A program made the translations under genes and the position numbers. The notes beneath the pieces are model-generated. The model worked only from the letters and a program-made list of their open reading frames with translations. It made no database searches and was not told the origin of the DNA. Positions 55,074-64,000 of a stretch of 64,000 nucleotides of DNA are shown piece by piece. Every line of letters begins with the position of its first letter. Position 1 is the first letter of the stretch. Source of the stretch: Zea mays (lineage: Eukaryota; Streptophyta; Magnoliopsida; Poales; Poaceae). The stretch lies in NCBI RefSeq assembly GCF_902167145.1, contig NC_050098.1:127732207-127796206 (forward strand), written 5' to 3'.

Positions 55074-56262
55074 TGAAAGGGAAATGTGCCCTTGGGCCAT
55101 TTCTAAGTATTTTGGTGATTTAGTGTCCAACACAAGTGCCTAAGTGTTAAATGGTGGACAAAGTACAAATCAAGTATAAAGGTATGTTTCTGAGACTTAG
55201 TACATTGTTTTAGAGACTAATGTATTGTGTATAAGTGCTGGAAACAGGAAAAATCAAGGTGAAATTAGAGATGGCTTTGTTCAGCCAAAGTCAGCTCTGT
55301 CTGGGTGCACCGGACTGTCTGGTGGTGCACCGGACAGTGTCCGGTGCGCCAGGCTGACTCAGGCGAACTTGCTGCTCTCGGGAAATGATTAACGGCGTAC
55401 GGCTATAATTCACCGGACTGTCCGATGAGCCAACGGTCGGCCGGGCCAACTGTCGGCCGCGCGATCCGCGCGAGACACGTGGCCGAGCCAACAGTCGGAA
55501 AGAAGCCAACGGCTGCAAAGCGTCAATGGTCAGTTTCGACAAATAAGGAAAGAAATTCGCACCGGATAGTGTCCGGTGGTGCACCGGACTGTCCGGTGCG
55601 CAAGGCGACAAAAGGCAAGAATTGCCTTCCTGGAATGCACTCAACGGCTCCTAGCTGCCTTGGGACTATAAAAGGGATCCCTAGGCGCATGGAGGAGAAC
55701 ACCAAGCATTCTCTAAGCATTCCTAAGCACCAAGACTTTGATTCCGCACATTTGATTCCTTGCAATAGCAATTAGAGCTCCATTTGAGTTGTGAACTCGC
55801 TGAGTTGTGTTGTGAGCTCTTGTTGCGATTTGTGTGCGTGTTGGTACTCTGATTTCGTGTCTTGTGTGTGTTGCTCATCCCTCCCTTACTTCGTGCTTCT
55901 TTGTGAACATCAAGTGTAAGGGCGAGAGGCTCCAAGTTGTGGAGATTCCTCGCAAATGGGATATAGTAAAGCAAAGCAAAACACCGTGGTATTCAAGTGG
56001 GTCTTTGGACCGCTTGAGAGGGGTTGATTGCAACCCTCGTCCGTTGGGACGCCACAACGTGGACTAGGCAAGTGTTGAACTTGGCCGAACCACGGGATAA
56101 ACCACTGTGTCTATCTGTGATTGATCTTCTTGTGGTTATCGTGTCTTGCAAAGACTCTTCTCTAGCCACTTGGCATTCTTGTGCTAACTTCTAATCAAGT
56201 TTTGTGGCATTAAGTTTTAAGTTTTACAGGACACCTATTCACCCCCCCTCTAGGTGCTCTCA
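55074..56262 (+). repeat. 3' LTR of Sirevirus B (1189 bp)
   Basis: 39 bp shorter than the 5' LTR through gains and losses in the palindrome region (55305-55600); the rest differs by few substitutions. TATA box 55667-55674. Confidence 0.95.
55667..55674 (+). promoter_or_regulatory. TATA box of 3' LTR of B
   Basis: TATAAAAG in the same context as 48030-48037. Confidence 0.8.
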
Positions 56263-56267
56263 GTGAC

Positions 56268-56421
56268 TCACCATCGAGTGAGACTGTGGTACTTGATCCT
56301 ATCAGTGGCCTCGTCGGACTAGATCCGAGGGATTGATGGGTTATTCCTATTTAAGTGTGGTCTAGCCTTTGAGGCGGGACTTAGGCACTTAAGTTGGAAT
56401 AATTCGGGTAGTTCCGCCACA
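56268..56421 (+). repeat. End of LTR2 of element E
   Basis: Matches 36769-36920 of LTR1, ending TTCCGCCACA. Rejoins the part left of element B. Confidence 0.93.
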
Positions 56422-56540
56422 GGAGCCTTGTCTTCGCCGAAGACTTTATTTCCCTTTCAATCTATGACTTAGCATGAAATACACTTGAAAAACACAGTAG
56501 TCATAGCAAAGGTATATAAATGAGCTATGTGTGCAAAATA
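56422..56540 (-). other. Start of 3' UTR of Sirevirus C
   Basis: Short non-coding stretch between the pol stop (56541) and element E; continues at 32557. Confidence 0.8.
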
Positions 56541-59500
56541 TCAATCAAAATTCCTAGAATCAAGAATATTTAGCTCATGCCTAGGTTTGGTAAAAGTTTT
56601 CTCATCTAATGGCTTGGTAAAGATATCGGCTAATAGTTCTTTGGTGTTAATATAAGCAATCTCGATATCCCTCCTTTGTTGGTGATTCCTCAAAAAGTGA
56701 TACCGAATGGCTATGTGTTTAGTGTGACTGTGCTCAACGGGATTATCCGTCATGCGGATTGCACTCTCATTATCACATAGGAGAGGAACTTTGGTTAATT
56801 TGTAACCATAGTCCCTAAGGGTTTGCCTCATCCAAAGCAATTGCGCGCAACAATGGCTTGCGGCAATGTACTCGGCTTTGGCGGTAGAAAGAGCTACAGA
56901 ATTTTGCTTCTTTGAAGCCCAAGACACCAGAGATCTTCCCAAAAACTGGCAAGTCCCTGATGTGCTCTTTCTATCAATCTTACACCCTGGCCAATCAGCA
57001 TCTGAATATCCAATTAAATCAAATGTGGATCCCTTGGGGTACCAAAGGCCAAACTTAGGAGTATAAACTAAATATATCAAGATTCGTTTCACGGTCCTAA
57101 GGTGAACTTCCTTAGGATCGGCTTGGAATCTTGAACACATGCATACGGAAAGCATAATATCCGGTCGAGATGCACATAAATAAAGTAAAGATCCTATCAT
57201 CGACCGGTATACCTTTTGATCTACGGATTTACCTCCCGTGTCGAGGTCGAGATGCCCATTGGTTCCCATGGTTGTCTTGATGGGCTTGGCATCCTTCATC
57301 CCAAACTTGGTGAGTATGTCTTGAATGTACTTCGTTTGGCTGATGAAGGTGCCCTCTTGGAGTTGCTTGACTTGAAACCTAGAAAATACTTCAACTCCCC
57401 CATCATTGACATCTCGAACTTTTGAATCATGATCCTACTAAACTCTTCACAAGTAGATTTGTTAGTAGACCCAAATATGATATCATCAACATAAATTTGG
57501 CATACAAACAAATCATTTGCAATAGTTTTGGTAAAGAGAGTAGGATCGGCTTTTTCGACTTTGAAGCCATTAGCGATAAGGAAATCTCTTAGGCATTCAT
57601 ACCATGCTCTTGGGGCTTGCTTGAGCCCATAAAGCGCCTTAGAGAGTTTATAAACATGGTTAGGGTACTCACTATCTTCAAAGCCGGGAGGTTGCTCAAC
57701 ATAGACCTCTTCCTTGATTGGTCCATTGAGGAAGGCACTTTTCACGTCCATTTGGTAAAGCTTAAAGCCATGGTAAGTAGCATAGGCAAGTAATATGCGA
57801 ATTGACTCAAGCCTAGCTACGGGTGCATAGGTTTCACCAAAATCCAAACCTTCGACTTGTGAATATCCCTTGGCCACAAGTCGGGCTTTGTTCCTTGTCA
57901 CCACACCATGCTCATCTTGTTTGTTGCGGAAGACCCATTTGGTTCCTACAACATTTTGGTTAGGACGTGGAACTAAATGCCATACCTCATTCCTCATGAA
58001 GTTGTTGAGTTCCTCTTGCATTGCCAACACCCAATCTGAATCCCTTAATGCATCTTCTACCCTGTATGGCTCAATAGAAGACACAAAGGAGTAATGTTCA
58101 CAAAAATGAGCAACACGAGATCGAGTAGTTACCCCCTTATGAATATCGCCGAGGATGGAGTTCATGGGGTGATCTCGTTGTATTGCTTGATGGACTCTTG
58201 GGTGTGGCAGTCTTGTGCCCTCATCATCTTCCTTGTCTTGATCATTAACATCTCCCCCTTGATCATTGTCCTTCTCTTGAGGTGGCTCCTCTTGATCTTC
58301 ATTTTCATCATCTTGAGCTTGATCCTCATCTTGAGTTGGTGGAGATGCTTGCATGGAGGAAGGTGGTTGATCTTGTGCTTGTGGAGGCTCTTCGGATTCC
58401 TTAGGACACACATCCCCAATGGACATGTTCCTTAGCACGATGCACGGAGCCTCTTCATCATCTAGCTCATCAAGATCAACTTGCTCTACTTGAGAGCCGT
58501 TAGTCTCATCAAACACAATGTCACAAGAAACTTCAACTAGTCCAGTGGACTTGTTAAAGACTCTATATGCCCTTGTGTTTGAATCATAACCGAGTAAAAA
58601 GCCTTCTACAGCCTTAATAGCAAATTTAGATTTTCTACCTCTTTTAACAAGAATAAAGCATTTGCTACTAAAGACTCTAAAATATGAAACATTGGGATTT
58701 TTACCCGTGACGAGTTCATACGATGTCTTCTTGAGGATTCGGTGAAGGTAGAGACGGTTGATGGCATAGCAAGCGGTGTTGACTGCTTCCGCCCAAAACC
58801 GGTCCGAAGTCTTGTACTCATCAAGCATGGTCCTCGCCATGTCAAGTAGAGTTCTATTCTTCCTCTCCACTACACCATTTTGTTGTGGTGTGTAGGGAGA
58901 AGAGAACTCATGCTTGATGCCCTCATCCTCAAGGAAGCCTTCAATTTGAGAGTTCTTGAACTTCGTCCCGTTATCGCTTCTAATCTTTTTGATCCTTAAG
59001 CCGAACTCATTTTGAGCCCGTCTCAAGAATCCCTTTAAGGTCTCTTGGGTTTGAGATTTATCCTGCAAAAAGAACACCCAAGTGAAGGGAGAATAGTCAT
59101 CCATAATAACAAGACAATACTTACTCCCGCCGATGCTTATGTAAGCTATCGGGCCGAATAGATCCATGTGGAGTAACTCAAGTGGCCTATCGGTCGTCAT
59201 GATGTTCTTATGTGGATGATGAACACCAACTTGCTTCCCTGCTTGACATGCGCTACAAACCCTGTCTTTCTCAAAATGAACATTTGTTAGTCCCAAAATG
59301 TGTTCTCCCTTTAGAAGTTTGTGGAGATTCTTCATCCCAACGTGGGCTAGTCGACATTGCCAGAGCCAACCCATGTTAGTTTTAGCAATTAAGCAAGTGT
59401 CGAGTTTAGCTTTATTAAAATCAACTAAGTATAGTTGACCCTCTAACACTCCCTTAAATGCTACTGAATCATCACTTCTTCTAAAGACAGTAACACCTAT

Positions 59501-59779
59501 ATCCGTAAAAAGACAGTTGTAACCCATTTTGCATAATTGAGAAAAAGAAAGCAAATTGTAATCTAAAGAATCTACAAGAAAAACATTGGAAATCGAATGG
59601 TCAGGTGATATAGCAATTTTACCAAGTCCTTTGACCAATCCTTGATTTCCATCCCCGAATGTGATAGCTCTTTGGGGATCATGGTTTTTCTCGTAGGAGG
59701 AGAACATCCTTTTCTCCCCTGTCATGTGGTTTGTGCACCCGCTATCAATAATCCAACTTGAGCCCCCAGATGCATAAAC
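56541..59779 (-). pseudogene. pol: Sirevirus C Pol, frameshifted
   Basis: Minus strand: protease ([10 protein letters not shown] near 59740-59715), pre-integrase, zinc region ([22 protein letters not shown]), integrase core ([16 protein letters not shown] with Lys for the usual Glu/Ser context, [11 protein letters not shown]), an acidic linker rich in Asp/Glu/Gln, reverse transcriptase ([22 protein letters not shown]), then a one-base loss near 57378 after KYFLGF. From 57299 the other frame gives the end of reverse transcriptase and RNase H (YSDADWPGCKIDRKS, STAKAEYIAA, CDNESAIRMT). In the pol frame a TAG (59780-59782) stands directly upstream of the GTTTATGCATC junction. Confidence 0.9.
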
Positions 59780-59792
59780 CTACAAAACAATT

Positions 59793-62418
59793 TTAGGCCT
59801 TGTTCTTAGGTACCCAAACGGTCTTGGGTCCTTTGACATTAGAAACAAGCACCTTGTGTACCCAAACACAAGTCTTTGACCCCTTGTGTTTGCCCCCAAC
59901 ATATTTGGCAACTACTTTGTCTGATTTGTTAGTGAGCACATAAGATGCATCAAGAGTTTTAAATGAAATATTAGGTTCATTTGATGCAATAGGAGTTTTC
60001 TTCTTAGGCAATTTAGCATGAGTGGATTGCCTAGAACTAGATGCCTCACTCTTATACATGAAAGCATGATGAGAGCCAGAGTGAGACTTCCTAGAGTGAA
60101 TTCTCCTAATTTTGTGTTCGGGATAACCGACAGGGAATAAAATGTAACCCTCGTTATCCTGAACCATGGGAGCCTTGCCCTAACAAAGTTGGACAATTTC
60201 TTAGGGGCATTGAGTTTGACATTGCCTCCTTGTTGGAAGCCAATGCCATCCTTAATGCCTGGGCGTCTCCCACTATAAAGCATACTACGAGCAAATTTAA
60301 ATTTTTCATTTTCTAATTCATGCTCGGCAATTTTAGCATCTAATTTTGCTATATGATCATTTTGTTGTTTAATCATAGCAATGTGATCATGAATAGCATC
60401 AATATTAACATCTCTACATCTAGTGCAAATAGTAACATGCTCAATGGTAGATGTAGAGGGTTTGCAAGTACTTAATCCAACAATCTTAGCATGTAAAATA
60501 GCATTCTCATCTCTAAGATTGGAAATGGAAACATTGCAAACGTTTAAATCTTTAGCCTTAGCTATTAATTTTTCATTCTCAATTTTAAGGCTAGAAAGAG
60601 ATGCATTCAATTTGTCAATCTTAGTAATTAAATTAGCATTATCATTCCTAAGGTTGACAAGAGAATCATCACTAACTTTTAATTTCTCAACCTTAGCAAT
60701 TAATTTGTCATTTTCAAATCTAAGGTGTCATGGCAAGTGCTTAGCTCCCTAGTTAATTTTTCACATTTTTCTATCTCTTGAGCATATGCATTTTTTAACT
60801 TTAACATGCTTTTTGTTTTCCTTAATAAGGAAGTCCTCTTTGGTATCCAAGAGTTCATCCTTGTCATGAATAGCACTAATCATTTCATTCAATTTTTCCT
60901 TTTGTTGCATGTTTAAGTTGGCAAAAAGGGTGAGCAAATCATCCTCATTATCACTAGAGCTAGCCTCATCACTAGAAGTTGCGTACTTAGTGGAAGCTCT
61001 AGATTTTACCTTCTTCCTTTTGTCGTCCTTTGCCATGAGGCACTTGTGGCCGACGTTGGGGAAGAGAAGGCCCTTGTTGATGGTGATGTTTGCGGCGTCC
61101 TCATCGGAGTAGGAGTCGGTGGAGCTCTCATCGGAGTCCCACTCCCAGCAAACATGGGCATTGCCACCCTTCTTCTTGTAGTATCTCTTCTTTTCTCTTC
61201 TCTTTCCCTTCTTGTCGTCGCCCCTGTCACTATCACTAGATAATGGACATTTAGCAATGAAATGATCGGGCTTACCACACTTGTAGCACACCTTCTTGGA
61301 ACGAGGCTTGTAATCTTTCCCCTTCCTTTGCTTGAGGATTTGGCGAAAGCTTTTGATGATTAAAGCCATCTCCTCATTGTCGAGCTTGGAGGTGTCGATG
61401 GGGAGCCTACTTGATGTAGACTCTTCCTTCTTCTCCTCCGTCGCTTTGAAGGCGACGGGTCGCACCTCGGGTGTGGAGGTGGCGCCTCGCTCAATGATTT
61501 GTTTGGAGCCTTTGATCATGAGTTCAAAGCTCACAAACTTTCCTATCACTTCCTCGGGAGACATTAGTTTATATATTGGATCACCACAAATTAATTGAAC
61601 TTGAGTAGGGTTAAGAAAAATGAGTGATCTAAGAATAACCTTGACCATTTCATGGTCATCCCATTTGGTGCTCCTGAGGTTGCGCACTTGGTTCACCAAA
61701 GTCTTGAGCCGGTTGTACATTGCTTGTGGCTCCTCCCCTTGATGAAGCATGAAGCGACCGAGCTCCCCCTCGATCGTTTCCCCCTTGGTGATCTTGGTCA
61801 CCTCGTCTCCTTCGTGCGCGTTTTGAGCACGTCCCAAATCTCTTTGGCGTTCTTCAACCCTTGCACCTTGTTATACTCCTCTCGACTTAGAGAGGCGAGG
61901 AGTATAGTGGTGGCTTGGGAGTTGAAGTGCCGGATTTGTTCGACCTCGTCCGAATCATAATCCTTGTCCCCTTTCTTAGGTACATGTGCTCCTTACTCAA
62001 CAATATCCCATATGCTTTTGTGGAGTGAGGTTAGGTGATGCCTCATTTTATCACTCCACATAGAATAATCTTCACCTTCAAACATCGGTGGTTTGCCTAA
62101 TGGAACGGAAAGTAATGGAGTGCGTTTTGAAATACGAGGATAGCAAAGAGGCATCTTACTATACTTCTTGCGCTCATGGTGCTTAGAAGTGGCGGATGCC
62201 GATTCGGAGCCGGAGGTGGAAGGTGACGAAGAGTCGGTCTTGTAGTAGACCGCCTTCTTCATCTTCTTCTTCTTTTCACCTTTCTGTTGGGACTTGATGG
62301 AGGAAGAGGATTCCTCCTTGTGCTTGTGGGCGGACTCCCTCGAATGTGTTCTCCCCGAGCTTCCGGACTTGTCGCCGCCGGTCCCGATCTCCCTCATGGT
62401 GGATGCTCCCGACATCAC
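59793..62418 (-). pseudogene. gag: Sirevirus C Gag, several breaks
   Basis: Starts MMSGASTMREIGTGGDKSG; an N-terminal basic/Ser-rich part and the first half of the Gag domain (PLGKPPMFEGEDYSMWSDKM) end at a TAA at 61993-61995. After a one-base loss near 61833 the frame of 61837 carries GELGRFMLHQGEEPQAMYNR, zinc knuckle CYKCGKPDHFIAKCP (61244-61288) and the start of the coiled coil. An extra A near 60797, a short deletion near 60728 and a one-base loss near 60190 break the coiled-coil extension and tail, which ends WVPKNKA. Domain order equals that of A and B although the sequence is a different family. Confidence 0.88.
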
Positions 62419-62450
62419 TTCGAGCGGTTAGGCTCTAATGAAGTACCGGG

Positions 62451-62461
62451 CTTCGATACCA
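62451..62461 (-). other. Primer-binding site of element C (variant)
   Basis: Minus-strand TGGTATCGAAG, two bases inside the LTR; differs from TGGTATCAGAG at two adjacent positions. Confidence 0.8.
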
Positions 62462-62463
62462 AT

Positions 62464-62590
62464 TGAAAGTCGCCTAGAGGGGGGTGAATAGGCAAATCTG
62501 AAATTTATAAAGTTTAAGCACAACTACAAGTCGGGGTTAGTGTTAGAAATATAATCGAGTCCGAAAGAGAGGGCGAAAACAAATCACAAG
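62464..62590 (-). repeat. 5' LTR fragment of Sirevirus C (127 bp visible)
   Basis: Plus-strand TGAAAGTCGCCTAGAGG onward, matching the terminal 127 bases of the 3' LTR (30703 on) until ACAAATCACAAG, where element D begins. The remainder would lie beyond D. Confidence 0.88.
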
Positions 62591-63154
62591 TGAAAGTCGC
62601 CTAGAGGGGGGTGAATAGGGCGAATCTGAAATTTATAAACTTAAGCACAACTATAAGTCGGGTTAGCGTTAGAAATATAAACGAGTCCGACAGAGAGGGT
62701 GGAAAACAAATCGCAAGCAAATAAAGAGTATGACACAAGGATTTGTTTTACCGAGGTTCAGTTCTTGCAAATCTACTCCCCGTTGAGGTGGTCACAAAGA
62801 CCGGGTCTCTTTCAACCCTCTCCCTCTCTCAAATGGTCACTTAGACCGAGTGAGCTTCTCTTCTCAATCAAACGGGACACAAAGTCCCCGCAAGGACCAC
62901 CACAGAATTGGTGTCTCTTGCCTCGGTTACAATTGAGTTGATCACAAGAAAGAATGAGAAAAAGAAGCAATCCAAGCGCAAGAGCTCAAATGAACACAAG
63001 TCACTCCCTCACAAGTCACTATTTGATTTGGAATGAACTAAGGACTTGGGAGAGGATTTGATCTCTTTGGTGTGTCTTGTATTGAATGTTATAGCTCTTG
63101 TAAGGTGTGGGAAGTCAGAAAACTTGAATGCAATGAATGGTGGGTGGTTGGGGG

Positions 63155-63162
63155 TATTTATA
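63155..63162 (-). promoter_or_regulatory. TATA box of 3' LTR of D
   Basis: Minus-strand TATAAATA in GGGGCTATAAATACCCCC. Confidence 0.75.
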
Positions 63163-63207
63163 GCCCCAACCACCAAACTAGCCGTTTGGTGAAGGCTGCT
63201 GTCGCAT

Positions 63208-63620
63208 GGCGCACCAGACAGTCCGGTGCGCCACCGGACACTGTCCGGTGCGCCAGCCACGTCACCCGATCGTTAGAGTTTGACCGTTGGAGCTTCTGTC
63301 TTCTGGGCCACCGGACAGTTCGGTGGTGCACCGGACAGGCACTGTTCAGTGTCCGGTGCGCCATCTGGCTCTGCTCTGACTCTGGCGCGCACTGTAGCGC
63401 ATTTAATGCCTTCTGCTGACGACTGTTGGCGTGAAGTAGCCGTTGCTCCGCTGGCACACCGGACAGTCCGGTGCGCCATCGGACACTGTCCGGTGCTACA
63501 CCGGACAGTCCGGTGAATTATAGCGGAGCGGCCTCCAGAATTCCTGAAGGTGAGCAGTTCGGAGTTGGAGTCCCTGGTGCACCAGACACTGTCTGGTGGC
63601 AGACCGGACAATCCGGTGCG
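63208..63620. repeat. Palindromic CACCGGAC array in LTR D
   Basis: Eight or more motifs such as CACCGGACACTGTCCGGTG (63233-63251) and CACCGGACAGTCCGGTG, interleaved with GC-rich spacers. Confidence 0.9.
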
Positions 63621-63817
63621 CCAGACCAGGGCACACTTCGGCTGACTTTAGCTCTCTACTTTTGAATCCTTTTTCGGTCTTTTTATTCGTTTGTTGTGAA
63701 CCTTTGGCACCTGTAGAACTCATAATCTAGAGCAAACTAGTTAGTCTAATTATTTGTGTTGGGCAATTCAACCACCAAAATCAATTAGGAAAGAGGTGTA
63801 AGCCTAATTCCCTTTCA

Positions 63818-64000
63818 ATCTGCCCCTTTTTGGTGATTGATGCCAACTCAAACCAAAGCAAATAAAGAAGTGCATAATTGAACTAGTTTGCATAATGTAA
63901 GTGCAAAGGTTACTTAGAATTGAACCAATATAAATTCTCATAAGATAGGCATGGATTGTTTCTTTATTTTTAACATTTTGGACCACACTTGCACCACATG
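63818..64000 (-). other. 3' UTR start of Sirevirus D
   Basis: Begins with the PPT complement ATCTGCCCCTTTTTGG and continues collinear with 31868-32060 of C. The PPT core is GGGGCAGAT here against GGGGGAGAT in C, a one-base change inside the tract. Confidence 0.8.

Larger units (their letters stand above)
47398..56262 (+). mobile_element. Sirevirus-type copia element B, full structure (8865 bp)
   Basis: LTR1 47398-48625, PBS 48628, gag 48676-51052, pol 51045-54266, 3' UTR with repeated PPT motifs, LTR2 55074-56262. TSD CTGAC (47393-47397) and GTGAC (56263-56267), one mismatch; LTR1 of E has GTGAC at the uninterrupted site. Same family as A. Lesions: two one-base losses in gag and one nonsense change in pol. 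It is the innermost layer of the G > C > E > B nest. Confidence 0.95.
32558..56421 (+). mobile_element. Ty3/gypsy chromovirus E with 4.36-kb LTRs (contains B)
   Basis: LTR1 32558-36920; PBS 36923; extra ORF 37344-38213; gag-pol with chromodomain 38516-42933; PPT GGGGGGAGGGC; LTR2 43186-47397 plus 56268-56421. TSD GGAAG (32553-32557) against GGAGC (56422), consistent with a one-base loss in the right copy because the flanks rejoin as element C. About 15.0 kb without B. Long LTRs and a C-terminal chromodomain suggest the Tekay/Del lineage. Only a few lesions are visible, and LTR identity by eye is about 98 %. Confidence 0.92.
30703..62590 (-). mobile_element. Sirevirus-type copia element C (contains E and B; 5' LTR cut by D)
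   Basis: Minus-strand order: 5' LTR fragment (62464-62590), PBS (62451-62461), gag (59793-62418), pol (56541-59779), 3' UTR (56540-56422 and 32557-31868), 3' LTR (30703-31867). Insertion into G left AAAGC (30698-30702); the other TSD copy would be past element D. Gag starts MMSGASTMREIG, unlike A/B, and the LTR differs too, so this is another Sirevirus family, from memory Opie-like. Several frameshifts in gag and pol mark it as dead and older than A or B. Confidence 0.9.
62591..63817 (-). repeat. 3' LTR of Sirevirus D (1227 bp)
   Basis: Minus strand TGAAAGGGAATTAGGC..GGCGACTTTCA. TATA box 63155-63162; palindromes 63208-63620. About 60 bp longer than LTR C, chiefly in the palindrome region. 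ORFs across it on both strands are translated palindromes. Confidence 0.9.
62591..64000 (-). mobile_element. Sirevirus-type copia element D, 3' end only
   Basis: 3' LTR (62591-63817) followed by the PPT complement and 3' UTR (63818-64000). Same family as C and the same orientation, inserted in the 5' LTR of C after ACAAG. The rest is outside the window. Confidence 0.85.

Overview
The window is plant intergenic DNA made almost entirely of nested LTR retrotransposons. I recognise no ordinary host gene, tRNA, rRNA locus or CRISPR array. The families (two Sirevirus-type Ty1/copia groups whose LTRs are full of CACCGGAC..GTCCGGTG palindromes, long-LTR Ty3/gypsy chromoviruses, a Tat-like gypsy element with an antisense gene, and a Cassandra-type miniature element) point to a grass, most likely maize or another Zea. 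Family names (Ji/Prem-2-like for A and B, Opie-like for C and D, Tekay/Del-like for E, F and G) come from memory and were not searched.

Layout. 1-6058: minus-strand Sirevirus A (5' LTR, gag, most of pol), cut by the window start. 6064-8790: degraded plus-strand copia H, whose single LTR has a polypurine tract on its left and a primer-binding site (PBS) on its right. 9051-30702: old, broken plus-strand gypsy G, the host of what follows. G is interrupted by an 809-bp minus-strand Cassandra-type TRIM (9511-10319, target-site duplication (TSD) AGAAC) and by F, a pol-less gypsy element with 3.6-kb LTRs (11188-28483, TSD CTCGA). The second LTR of F carries the pol-less Tat-like element I (21069-28451, TSD CCCAG), which has a spliced-looking antisense gene with its own TATA box.

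30703-62590: minus-strand Sirevirus C, inserted in the last remnant of G. Its 3' untranslated region carries gypsy element E (32558-56421, 4.36-kb LTRs, an extra coiled-coil ORF before gag, imperfect TSD GGAAG). The second LTR of E carries plus-strand Sirevirus B (47398-56262, TSD CTGAC/GTGAC). 62591-64000: minus-strand Sirevirus D, same family as C, inserted in the 5' LTR of C and leaving the window. The deepest nest is four layers: G > C > E > B.

How the parts work together. Each autonomous family encodes Gag (particle), protease, integrase and reverse transcriptase/RNase H, with LTRs giving promoter and termination signals, a PBS complementary to a tRNA and a polypurine tract (PPT). A (in the visible part) and E are closest to intact, with one or a few lesions. 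B and C carry several. G has lost part of its integrase core. F, I and the Cassandra element lack pol and would depend on enzymes from other elements. All statements of function are family inference; nothing here shows current activity.
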